30,006 bases of DNA from CAYLMG01 sp964464635 (GTDB taxonomy: Bacteria; Planctomycetota; Phycisphaerae; Sedimentisphaerales; Anaerobacaceae). Location: contig CAYXGT010000024.1 in the NCBI GenBank assembly GCA_964464635.1, forward strand, positions 1 to 30,006, written 5' to 3'. Of this stretch, positions 23,274-29,930 are shown in pieces (position 1 is the first letter of the stretch; each line of letters starts with the position of its first letter). Both the position numbers and the translations under genes were made by a program. The notes beneath the pieces are model-generated. The model worked only from the letters and a program-made list of their open reading frames with translations. It was not told the origin of the DNA and ran no database searches.

Positions 23274-23723
23274 TTATTTATTATGAGAATTTACATATTT
23301 AATTTTTCGTTCCAACATTTTGTCGTCGAAACAATACCTTACATCGTATCCCTCTGTCCAGACTTTACCTTCAAGTCCTGTTTCCTTCAAAGCTAATCTG
23401 GCGGCCTTTTTGCAATAAGCGACAATCCTTTCTGTCGGCTTTGCGACATATTCAGCGACAGTGTGAATATGATTTGAACCAACCGACAGAGCGGGCAACT
23501 TTTGACCAATTCTGTTTGATTCCGTAAGAATTGCGATTTTCGCTAAAAACCTCTGTCTTTTTGTCAACCAGATCGTATCTTGTTTCTGCAGAGTCTTATT
23601 CGCTTTCAGAAGGGATTTATTTTCGGGGTATATTTTACCATTCTTGACGTATCTTCTTTCATCGCCCTGCAGCCAGGTTCCGTAAGTTGTAAATGTAATC
23701 ATATAACCCAACGTTTTCGCCAT
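23274..23723 (-). CDS. REP-associated tyrosine transposase (RAYT, Y1/IS200-like)
   Basis: 149 residues from ATG 23723, with GGA 6 nt upstream. It opens LGYMITFTTYGTWLQGDERR, the signature start of this transposase group. It carries the HUH-type pair His85-Ile-His87 in SNHIHTVAEY and a catalytic Tyr candidate at 103 (IVAYCKKAARLAL). The tail VWTEGYDVRYCFDD…IKYVNSHN is also characteristic. Y1 enzymes cut and join single-stranded DNA at hairpins. Here inverted REP hairpins bracket the gene, the layout called a REPtron. The gene is intact. Flanking genes (rmuC and the SDR gene) are uninterrupted. Confidence 0.88.
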   Translation of the reverse strand: MAKTLGYMITFTTYGTWLQGDERRYVKNGKIYPENKSLLKANKTLQKQDTIWLTKRQRFLAKIAILTESNRIGQKLPALSVGSNHIHTVAEYVAKPTERIVAYCKKAARLALKETGLEGKVWTEGYDVRYCFDDKMLERKIKYVNSHNK

Positions 23724-23743
23724 AAACAATCCACGTATTTTTA

Positions 23744-23770
23744 TTTAGCCCCCAGTTTTACTGGGGGTTA
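23744..23770 (+). repeat. REP palindrome upstream of the RAYT gene
   Basis: TTTAG, CCCCCAGT, loop TTT, ACTGGGGG, TTA: a perfect 8-bp stem with a 3-nt loop, inverted relative to 23241-23268. Its right half (23758-23770) also encodes the last codons and stop of rmuC. Confidence 0.82.
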
Positions 23771-24777
23771 TCCTCTTGTATTTGTTCGAGCTGGTTGCCG
23801 AAGCGGTCAAGTTTTTTGTTCGTTTCATCGTACTTGTTGAATGCATTTCGCAGATGCGTGCCGAGCACATCGTAATTTTCAATAAAATCAGTAAACGACG
23901 CATTGAGTTTCTTCAGGTTCTGTCTTATCTCGGCGGCCTGCTTTTCAATCTGCAGGCCGTGAAGCCCCATAACGACAGTCATCAGATACGCATAAAGCAG
24001 ATTAGGGCTGACAGGGATGACCTTTTTATCTAAGCTGTACTGCAGGATGTCTTTCGCATCGTCTTTGTATTTAACGATGGTTTCGTAATAGATATTCTCA
24101 GCAGGGATATACATCAGAGCAAAATCGACTGTGCCTTCGGCAGACCTGATATAGTCGGAGGCGATTTTGTCGATATGGCCAGTAACATCTTTCTGGAACT
24201 GCCTGCGTGCCTTTAAGCGCTCATCATCGGTCTGCGCCTTCGCGATTGCCTCGAAGGCCGGCATTGGAAATTTGGCATCGACGGGGACCGAGTAGTCAGC
24301 CATCTTTACAAGCGCATCGACCATCCTGCCGTCTTTGAAGGTGTACTGCAGCTCGTAGGAATCTTTCGGCAGGATTTGGCTAAGCAGATTCTCTAACGAC
24401 CATTCGCCCATCTGGCCTCTAAGCTTCGGTGAGCTGAGGATATCCTGCAGGCGCCTGACCTCGGAGCCGACCTGCAGCATCTGCTTGTTTGTGCCCTGAA
24501 GCTCGCCTATCTGGGTATTGAGCCGGTCGATCGTCTGATGGCTCGACTGCAAGGATTGGCTTATAGTGGATTGACCGAGCTGGAGCGATTTCTGCAGAGC
24601 TTCCGAGGTCTGATTCTGGGCGGAGCGAAGACCTTCGAGACCCTGTGCGAGAAGATTGATATTGGCTGAATTCGCAGTCGATTCTCTTCTGAAAGACGAC
24701 AGAGACATCCCAAGCCAAATAACAAAACCTGTGAGCAATACTAATATGACAATACTGACAATTAAAAGCGTAAGCAT
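23758..24777 (-). CDS. rmuC: RmuC-family DNA recombination protein
   Basis: 339 residues: an N-terminal membrane anchor (2-25), a coiled coil (about 35-110) and the RmuC nuclease-like domain. That domain shows SPKLRGQMGEWSLENLL, LQYTFKDGRMVDALV, YSVPVDAKFPMPAFEA, and NIYYETIVKYKD with SPNLLYAYLMTVVMGLHG. In E. coli RmuC limits inversions at short inverted repeats; molecular activity is presumed endonucleolytic. The start has AAGGAAA upstream and a consensus promoter. The final residues (…DNPQ) and stop are supplied by the REP palindrome, so the native 3' end may have been altered. Its neighbour is the RAYT/REP unit. Confidence 0.92.
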   Translation of the reverse strand: MLTLLIVSIVILVLLTGFVIWLGMSLSSFRRESTANSANINLLAQGLEGLRSAQNQTSEALQKSLQLGQSTISQSLQSSHQTIDRLNTQIGELQGTNKQMLQVGSEVRRLQDILSSPKLRGQMGEWSLENLLSQILPKDSYELQYTFKDGRMVDALVKMADYSVPVDAKFPMPAFEAIAKAQTDDERLKARRQFQKDVTGHIDKIASDYIRSAEGTVDFALMYIPAENIYYETIVKYKDDAKDILQYSLDKKVIPVSPNLLYAYLMTVVMGLHGLQIEKQAAEIRQNLKKLNASFTDFIENYDVLGTHLRNAFNKYDETNKKLDRFGNQLEQIQEDNPQ

Positions 24778-24803
24778 ACCGATTTCCTTAAATTTGTACT
24801 TCG

Positions 24804-24832
24804 ATTATAAATTTTAGTGCGAGAATAGTCAA
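24804..24832 (-). promoter_or_regulatory. rmuC promoter
   Basis: On the minus strand: TTGACT (24832-24827), a 17-bp spacer and a perfect TATAAT (24809-24804). Transcription would start near 24797, 20 nt before the ATG and just ahead of its AAGGA. Confidence 0.82.
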
Positions 24833-24861
24833 AGGTGCGAATCATGGGTTTTAGATAATTG

Positions 24862-24890
24862 TTGCAGACAGAGGTCTGATAGGCTATTTT
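24862..24890 (+). promoter_or_regulatory. Promoter abutting the HAD hydrolase start
   Basis: TTGCAG (24862-24867), a 17-bp spacer and TATTTT (24885-24890). The expected start of transcription coincides with the ATG at 24897, and no Shine-Dalgarno lies between. Confidence 0.45.
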
Positions 24891-24896
24891 TTTGCT

Positions 24897-25508
24897 ATGG
24901 AAACGATACAGGCGGTCATATTCGACTGGGGCGGGGTTTTGGTAGAAGACCCGGCGGCGGAGCTGATGCGGTACTGCGCAGAGGCCCTGGATGTACCCGT
25001 GCAGCAATACATAAAAGCCCATCGCAAATTCGATGATGATTTTGTCACAGGAAAAATAAGCGAGGAGCAATTCTTCTCGAAAGTATGCGGTGAGCTGAAA
25101 AAAGACAGGCCGAAAGTCGAGTCACTGTGGTCGATAGCCTTCGAGAAGGCGTATCGGCCGAGAGAGGATATGTTCGCACTCGCGGATGAGCTGCAGGAGA
25201 ACGGTTATGCAACAGCGGTCCTGTCAAATACTGAGAAGCCGTCAGTAAGCTATTTTTATCAGAAAGGTTACGACCAGATATTTGACACGGCTGTCTTTTC
25301 GTGCCTCGAGGGTATGAAAAAACCGGATAAAAGAATATACGACTTGGCCGTCAGCAGATTAGGTCTGGGTGCAGGTGAGTGCGTATTCACAGACGACAAG
25401 AGCGAATTTGCAGCAGGTGCAATAGAAGCAGGTCTGCGAGGGATAGTTTTCGAAAATACAAAACAGCTCATAAAGGAATTGGGCCGGCTGGGAGTTAATA
25501 CAGTTTAG
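24897..25508 (+). CDS. HAD-superfamily hydrolase (subfamily IA-like)
   Basis: 203 residues. HAD motif I is IFDWGGVL with nucleophile Asp10. The usual second Asp is replaced by Gly12, as in the FDxGGV group, which includes phosphatases and dehalogenase-like members. Motif II is VLSNTEK (Ser110), motif III Lys142 in KKPDKRIY, and motif IV CVFTDDKSE (Asp166, Asp167). A helical cap lies between about residues 16 and 95. The substrate is unknown. The start lacks a Shine-Dalgarno and sits at the predicted transcription start. The ASCH gene follows within 15 bp. Confidence 0.88.
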   Translation: METIQAVIFDWGGVLVEDPAAELMRYCAEALDVPVQQYIKAHRKFDDDFVTGKISEEQFFSKVCGELKKDRPKVESLWSIAFEKAYRPREDMFALADELQENGYATAVLSNTEKPSVSYFYQKGYDQIFDTAVFSCLEGMKKPDKRIYDLAVSRLGLGAGECVFTDDKSEFAAGAIEAGLRGIVFENTKQLIKELGRLGVNTV

Positions 25509-25523
25509 GTGCAAAATAAGCTT

Positions 25524-25955
25524 ATGACAAATTATCACCTTGTGATTTTGAAAAGATTCTATCTGGACTTGATTTTCAGCGGACGCAAGACGGTTGAGTC
25601 TCGTTTCTTAAAAACAAGGCGTTATTTTTTCGACAGGCTCGGCGCCGGTGACATACTATTTTTGAAAGAGAGCAGCGGGCCTGTCTGCGGCAAGGCAAAA
25701 GTCGCAGCGGTAAAAAAATTTGAAAACCTACAACCCGCCCGCATTAAAAAAATAAAAGAGCAGTATAACAAGTCAATTTGCGGAACAGAAGAATACTGGA
25801 AAAGCAGGATTAACAGCAGATACGGCATTTTAGTCCGGCTTACCGATATCGAGCGGATTGAGCCGGTATATATAAGAAAAAGCGACTGGCGAAGCTGGGT
25901 AGTATTGGAAAAGGGCAAAGATTTCGGGCTGACGGCTGCGGCAGCTAATGTATAG
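25524..25955 (+). CDS. ASCH-domain protein
   Basis: 143 residues from ATG 25524. A GTG directly after the preceding stop (25509) would add five residues; neither has a clear ribosome binding site, and the ATG gives the usual family start. The ASCH core is visible: HLVILKRFYLDLIFSGRKTVESR (the K-T-V-E-S-R signature), GAGDILFLKESSGPVCGKA and VAAVKKFE. ASCH domains have a PUA-like barrel and bind RNA or modified nucleotides; some are hydrolases. It is probably co-transcribed with the HAD gene. Confidence 0.75.
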   Translation: MTNYHLVILKRFYLDLIFSGRKTVESRFLKTRRYFFDRLGAGDILFLKESSGPVCGKAKVAAVKKFENLQPARIKKIKEQYNKSICGTEEYWKSRINSRYGILVRLTDIERIEPVYIRKSDWRSWVVLEKGKDFGLTAAAANV

Positions 25956-26082
25956 TGCTCACGATTGAATTTCCCCGTTTGTTCGCGGGCAAGTAACCTT
26001 AAAACAATAATTTACAATCCCGGTCGCGGGAATTTATTACCCTTAAGGGTATAAAAGCGGATAGTTACGAAATGAGGGGTTT

Positions 26083-26110
26083 TTGCTTGCTTTAAATAGT
26101 GACGTATGTT
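26083..26110 (+). promoter_or_regulatory. Likely promoter of the DUF4870 gene
   Basis: TTGCTT (26083-26088), a 16-bp spacer and TATGTT (26105-26110), followed by a leader of about 50 nt ending in GGAAGGAG. The match is moderate. A 14-bp palindrome (TACCCTTAAGGGTA, 26038-26051) lies upstream and could be an operator; nothing else supports that. Confidence 0.4.
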
Positions 26111-26165
26111 ACAAGAATTGTCAGGCAGTTAGTTTCCAAATTAAGTTAACTGGAAGGAGTCAGTT

Positions 26166-26594
26166 ATGGCGGAACCAAACGAAAATCCCAAAAAAGACGA
26201 ACACGCAGAAAACGCGGGGGGCAAGGAACCGGGTTCAAAGCCCGAAGTCAGCAGCGGTGAGGGTACAGCAGAGGTCAGTAAAGATGCCCGGATGTTCGGC
26301 ATGCTGTGTCATCTGCTCGGCATCTTAACCTGGATTGTCGGGCCGTTGATAATCTGGCTGATAAAAAGAGAGGACGATAAGTTTATCGACCAGCACGGCA
26401 AAGAAGCCCTGAACTTTCAGATTACAATTCTTATCGCCTATGCAGTTGGAGGTATTACAGCTTTCGCCTGCATTGGATTTTTCATTATGCTCGCTGCGTG
26501 GATTTGCAACCTGGTTTTCTGCATTATGGGTGCGATAAAGGCTAACAACGGAGAACCGTACCGTTACCCTGTTTCCATTCGGCTTATTAAGTAA
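26166..26594 (+). CDS. DUF4870-family membrane protein
   Basis: The 142-residue protein has a polar, charged N-terminal tail (1-38), then the family pattern FGMLCHLLGILTWIVGPLII, followed by WLIKREDDKFIDQHGKEALNFQ, and two more hydrophobic segments (about 90-125). The pattern matches DUF4870/Tic20-like small membrane proteins, whose function is not established. A strong GGAAGGAG lies 6 nt before the ATG. Another small membrane protein gene follows 46 bp downstream. Confidence 0.85.
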   Translation: MAEPNENPKKDEHAENAGGKEPGSKPEVSSGEGTAEVSKDARMFGMLCHLLGILTWIVGPLIIWLIKREDDKFIDQHGKEALNFQITILIAYAVGGITAFACIGFFIMLAAWICNLVFCIMGAIKANNGEPYRYPVSIRLIK

Positions 26595-26640
26595 ATACGG
26601 CTGCGGATAGTTCGGGATTTTCAATTAACAGCGTGAATTT

Positions 26641-26973
26641 ATGCGATTTGCTGTCAGGCTGCTGATTAGTGTTTTTGTTATCGCTGTGTGCCTGCACATA
26701 GGTAAAAAACAGCCTACCCTGGCAGGCCTTATTGCGGTAATGCCATTGACAGGTCTTCTCATTATGGTCTGGCTGTACCAGGATAAGCCGGGCGACTTCG
26801 AGACTATGATAAAATATGCAAAAGGTGCGGTGTGGGGGATTCTGCCGAGCATTTTATTTTTTGCTACAGCACTTTTTTGTTTCTATAAGAAGATGCCTTT
26901 ATGGATTGTGCTGTGCGCGAGTTTTGCGGTATGGCTTGCAGGGGCCTTCGTTCATCAATTTCTGCTAAAATAG
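26641..26973 (+). CDS. Small membrane protein, DUF3147/GlpM-like
   Basis: 110 residues with four hydrophobic segments (about 3-20, 26-46, 63-82 and 86-108). The pattern PLTGLLIMVWLYQDKPGDFE, then WGILPSILFFATALF resembles the DUF3147/GlpM-like family, whose function is unclear. There is no obvious Shine-Dalgarno before the ATG, so it may be translated with the upstream DUF4870 gene. Family assignment is from memory of the pattern only. Confidence 0.6.
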   Translation: MRFAVRLLISVFVIAVCLHIGKKQPTLAGLIAVMPLTGLLIMVWLYQDKPGDFETMIKYAKGAVWGILPSILFFATALFCFYKKMPLWIVLCASFAVWLAGAFVHQFLLK

Positions 26974-27035
26974 AGCCGCACCATAAATTTACATCTAACA
27001 AGGTGGCCGTGGTGATTCGCTAAATATCAGCTCTA

Positions 27036-27064
27036 TTGCAAAATTAAGGTTTTGCGCTTATTAT
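27036..27064 (+). promoter_or_regulatory. smpB promoter abutting its start codon
   Basis: TTGCAA (27036-27041), a 17-bp spacer and TATTAT (27059-27064). The predicted transcription start (about 27071) falls one base before the ATG (27072). Confidence 0.5.
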
Positions 27065-27071
27065 AGACCGG

Positions 27072-27560
27072 ATGACAGCTAAATCGAATAAAAACAGCAG
27101 CAGGAAACCTGGCGAGATTGTTAATAAAAAGGCATACAGGGACTTTTACATCGCCGAGCGGTTCGAGGCGGGTCTCTCACTTGCAGGCAGCGAGGTAAAA
27201 TCGCTGCGAGCAGGTGCTGCGGACATTAAAGGCTCGTATGCGAGAATCGAAGAAAACCAGTGCTGGCTGGTGGGAGCGACAATAGCACATTACGAGCAGG
27301 CGGGAGCTTTCAACCACGAGCCGAAACGAAAAAGAAAACTTCTTTTACATAAGGCACAAATACGTAAGATAAGAGAAAAAACCGAGCATCGCGGCTTTAC
27401 ACTGGTGCCGCTGCGTATATATTTTAACGAGAAGTCTCTGGCGAAGATTGAGCTGGCGCTCGCAAGAGGCAAAAGGCAGTACGATAAACGCAGGTCAATA
27501 AGCGAAAGAGAGCAGAAAAAGGATATCGATAAAAATATGAAAAGATACAGGAAAAAATAA
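27072..27560 (+). CDS. smpB: SsrA-binding protein SmpB
   Basis: The 162-residue protein has the SmpB signatures: NKKAYRDFYIAERFEAGLSL, GSEVKSLRAGAADIKGSYARI, the KRKLLLHKAQI loop, GFTLVPLRIYFN, and the basic tail LARGKRQYDKRRSISERE. It binds tmRNA and brings it to stalled ribosomes for trans-translation. The tail that enters the empty decoding channel is intact. No tmRNA gene is visible nearby. A DUF1844 gene follows 22 bp downstream. The start has no Shine-Dalgarno (see promoter). Confidence 0.97.
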   Translation: MTAKSNKNSSRKPGEIVNKKAYRDFYIAERFEAGLSLAGSEVKSLRAGAADIKGSYARIEENQCWLVGATIAHYEQAGAFNHEPKRKRKLLLHKAQIRKIREKTEHRGFTLVPLRIYFNEKSLAKIELALARGKRQYDKRRSISEREQKKDIDKNMKRYRKK

Positions 27561-27582
27561 AAAGGCAGAAGGGAGATTTATA

Positions 27583-27990
27583 ATGGCTGAGCAGGAAAAA
27601 AAGAAAGAAGAGAAAAAGATAATCGTTGATGAAGACTGGAAGAGCCAGGCCCAGAAGGAAAAAGAAATTCTGGCAGCTCAGGAAAAGGCGGAAAAAGAAA
27701 AGCCAGCCGAACAAAAAACGCGTCGCGAGCCGCTGCCGGAAGGAAACTTTGCAGCGCTGGTGAGTATGCTCGTTACGCAGGCGCTGTTTGCCCTGGGAGC
27801 CTTAAGATTCGAAGGACAAAAAGAAAAAGAGCCGGACCTGGAGCTCGCAAGATACAATGTCGATATGCTCGAAACACTGCAGGAAAAAACAAAAGGCAAC
27901 CTGAGCGAGGAGGAAGATAAGGTTCTCGAGACCACGCTCAACGAGGTACGGATGGCCTATGTGAAGGTCTCGGATTCTAAAAAGAGCTGA
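27583..27990 (+). CDS. DUF1844-family protein
   Basis: The 135-residue protein has a long Lys/Glu helix (1-48) followed by the DUF1844 core: LPEGNFAALVSMLVTQALFA, LGALRFEGQKEK, and DLELARYNVDMLETLQEKTKGNLSEEED. The family is widespread and of unknown function. AGAAGGGAG precedes the ATG. It lies between smpB and trpC with short gaps, so co-transcription is likely. Confidence 0.88.
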   Translation: MAEQEKKKEEKKIIVDEDWKSQAQKEKEILAAQEKAEKEKPAEQKTRREPLPEGNFAALVSMLVTQALFALGALRFEGQKEKEPDLELARYNVDMLETLQEKTKGNLSEEEDKVLETTLNEVRMAYVKVSDSKKS

Positions 27991-28015
27991 TTGTTGATTG
28001 ACTGGCGGAAAAAAA

Positions 28016-28819
28016 GTGACGGGCGTACTGGATAAAATCATTAAAGACAAGCGTAGCGAAGTAGCGCAAAAAAAAGTGCAAAAAAGCATCGAGCAGCTTG
28101 ATGCCGAGATTGCAAAACTGCCGAAATGCCGCAACTTTTATAAGGCTGTCACCAAACCTAACAAACGCGGCCTCAATGTTATCGCCGAAGTTAAAAAGGC
28201 TTCGCCGTCGGCAGGCCTGATAAGAGAAAATTTTAATGCCGTCGATATAGCTGAAATTTATGAAAAATGCGGAGCAGATGCAATCAGTGTTCTTACCGAT
28301 GAAAAGTATTTTCAGGGCAGACTTGAGTATATGCAGCAGATAAAAGATGTGGTGAAGCTGCCGATACTGCGAAAAGATTTTATCATCGAGCCCTGGCAGG
28401 TATATGAGTCTCGTGCGGCCGGGGCCGATGCGATACTGCTGATAGCAGATGTCTTAAAGGTCGGCGAGCTCTCCGATTTGATGATACTCGCAGCCGAGCT
28501 TACACTGACCGTCCTTCTCGAAGTTCACGATGCCGATATGCTGCTAAAGGTGCGTAGCCTGATAGGATTTCCCAAAAAAGGTTACAGCGTGCTCGGTATC
28601 AACAACAGAAATCTTTCAACGTTGGCGGTTGACCTGAACACCACGAGCAGGCTTGCAGCACTGGTTGATAACACCAGCGAGCTCGTGGCTGAAAGCGGAA
28701 TAAAGACAAAAGACGACATTGAGAAACTTATCCGCCTCGGTGTAAGAGCGGTCCTCATCGGCCAGACGCTTTGTGAAAATGAAAATATCGAAGACAAATT
28801 CACCGAGCTGTTCGGTTAA
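28016..28819 (+). CDS. trpC: Indole-3-glycerol phosphate synthase
   Basis: 267 residues from GTG 28016, preceded by GGCGGA at 7 nt; an in-frame TTG at 27998 is less likely because it would make that site coding. The beta/alpha-barrel motifs are clear: VIAEVKKASPSAGLI (catalytic Lys), SVLTDEKYFQG, LPILRKDFIIEPWQVYE, LLEVHD, GINNRNL, and LVAESGIKTKDD. It closes the indole ring in tryptophan synthesis. No other trp gene lies in the window. It is the third gene of the smpB-DUF1844-trpC-transporter run. Confidence 0.95.
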   Translation: MTGVLDKIIKDKRSEVAQKKVQKSIEQLDAEIAKLPKCRNFYKAVTKPNKRGLNVIAEVKKASPSAGLIRENFNAVDIAEIYEKCGADAISVLTDEKYFQGRLEYMQQIKDVVKLPILRKDFIIEPWQVYESRAAGADAILLIADVLKVGELSDLMILAAELTLTVLLEVHDADMLLKVRSLIGFPKKGYSVLGINNRNLSTLAVDLNTTSRLAALVDNTSELVAESGIKTKDDIEKLIRLGVRAVLIGQTLCENENIEDKFTELFG

Positions 28820-28864
28820 GAAAAAAGATTTTAAGTAACAATTATAAAAGGATGGTTTGTAATT

Positions 28865-29224
28865 ATGAGCATATTAGCTTATTTACTACTCGGTCTCGTC
28901 GCCGGCGTTCTAAGCGGCGCTCTCGGTATAGGCGGCGGAATAATCATTGTTCCATCACTGGTTTTTTTGTTCGGCCTGTCCCAGCACACAGCCCAGGGAA
29001 CGACGCTCACTCTTATGGTACCGCCGATAGGCCTGCTCGCTGCGTGGGCTTACTACAAACAAGGTCACGTCGATATAAAAATCGCAGCTTTTATCTGTAT
29101 TGCCTTTTTCTTCGGCGCACTTCTGGGAGCAAAATTCGCAACGAACATTTCAGACACAGTTCTTACAAAAGTTTTTGGCGTTGCACTTTTTCTGGTGTCG
29201 CTGAAAATGATCTTCTTCAAATAG
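28865..29224 (+). CDS. Half-size TauE/SafE (TSUP) family membrane protein
   Basis: 119 residues with four membrane segments and the TSUP signature LVAGVLSGALGIGGGIIIVPSL plus a GTTLTLMVPPIG loop. Full TSUP transporters have two such repeats (about 250 residues); this is one complete repeat, a size also found in natural relatives. It may move sulfite, sulfonates or other organic anions, with the substrate unknown. An AAGGA lies 10-14 nt before the ATG. A REP-like palindrome begins at the base after the stop codon. Confidence 0.85.
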   Translation: MSILAYLLLGLVAGVLSGALGIGGGIIIVPSLVFLFGLSQHTAQGTTLTLMVPPIGLLAAWAYYKQGHVDIKIAAFICIAFFFGALLGAKFATNISDTVLTKVFGVALFLVSLKMIFFK

Positions 29225-29286
29225 TTTAGCCTCGACACCTGCCTGCCCTCCGTAGTATTAACGAAGGATGGGTGGTCGAGGTATAT
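29225..29286 (+). repeat. Long-form REP-like palindrome
   Basis: TTTAG, then CCTCGAC pairing with GTCGAGG (29275-29281) around a 38-nt inner arm containing CCGTAGTATTAACGAAGG. The inner arm is shared, with small changes, by 29363-29423. It begins directly after the TauE/SafE stop codon. Confidence 0.6.
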
Positions 29287-29311
29287 TTAGCCCCACGTTT
29301 CACGTGGGGTT
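29286..29311 (+). repeat. REP palindrome, short form
   Basis: TTTAG, CCCCACGT, loop TTC, ACGTGGGG, TT: a perfect 8-bp stem and a 3-nt loop, as in the two copies flanking the RAYT gene. Confidence 0.75.
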
Positions 29312-29362
29312 CTTCAATCCCGAATTTTACCCTTTTGATTATTCGGCGGTCCTGTCTTTATA

Positions 29363-29423
29363 TTTAGCCTGCGGTTCGTGTCCACCGTAGTTTTTAACGA
29401 AGGCGGATTACCGCAGGTTTTTT
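29363..29423 (+). repeat. Long-form REP-like palindrome with T run
   Basis: TTTAG, then CCTGCGGT pairing with ACCGCAGG, an inner arm with CCGTAGTTTTTAACGAAGG, then TTTTTT. It may also act as a terminator for the smpB-trpC-transporter transcript. Confidence 0.65.
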
Positions 29424-29471
29424 GTTTATATTAAACCGCGGATTAACGCGGATTGAACGGAAATTATCTCG

Positions 29472-29894
29472 AAAAAGAGCTGTTCGGCCTCGAGTGTGTT
29501 AAACACCAGCTCCCGAGGGTACCCGAGCCGTCAGACCGAACAGCTTCACCGAGGACAATTTTTTAAACCACAGCGAACACGGTGAATTTCTAAAGAGCTT
29601 TATTTGCGGCAGGGTAAAATAAACTCGCATAGCGAGTACAATAAAAGAGCACCGCCGCAATCACGCCTACCTCAGGCCCGCGAGAGCCCGTGCAGGACGC
29701 GAAAGCAAACGATGCTCTTTACTATAGCAATGAGTGTGTTGACCGCCTTCTTTGGCTCAAAGAGTCAAAAGCTGGCGGTGCTCTCTGTGTAGAAACAAAG
29801 AGCACCGAGCCTTCCAAACGCTCCCGCACTTACAAACTCGCGATTTGAGGTAGAACGTCTGAAATCTCAGTGATTTCTTTTTATAACTATATTT
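29472..29894 (-). ncRNA. Candidate structured RNA of about 420 nt
   Basis: Leftward transcription from the promoter above would pass a dense set of perfect helices. These are CGGTGCTCT/AGAGCACCG (29776-29784 with 29799-29807), ACCGCC/GGCGGT (29742-29747 with 29774-29779) enclosing TTTGGCTC/GAGTCAAA (one G-U pair), and TTGCGGC/GCCGCAA (29604-29610 with 29654-29660) enclosing ACTCGC/GCGAGT. It ends in a branched hairpin closed by a 10-bp stem (29478-29487 with 29536-29545), followed on that strand by CTTTTT. The first two helices share 29776-29779, so they exclude each other. No tmRNA, RNase P, SRP or rRNA signature was found. A repeat relic at 29564-29590 lies inside, so the RNA may be shorter. 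Confidence 0.4.
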
Positions 29895-29900
29895 TCAGTT

Positions 29901-29930
29901 ACTATATCGATAACAATAAGTTATTGTCAA
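29901..29930 (-). promoter_or_regulatory. Strong leftward promoter with overlapping inverted repeat
   Basis: On the minus strand: a perfect TTGACA (29930-29925), an 18-bp spacer and TATAGT (29906-29901). A perfect inverted repeat ACAATAA-G-TTATTGT (29913-29927) overlaps the -35 and spacer and could be an operator. No protein gene follows leftward. Confidence 0.7.

Noticed and set aside
26038..26051. Palindrome TACCCTTAAGGGTA as an operator
   Set aside because: It is a single perfect palindrome, but it lies 30 bp upstream of the likely promoter and has no second copy in the window.
29472..29894. RNase P RNA or 6S RNA identity for the structured segment
   Set aside because: The conserved RNase P blocks are absent, and no 6S-type long hairpin with a central bulge can be drawn.
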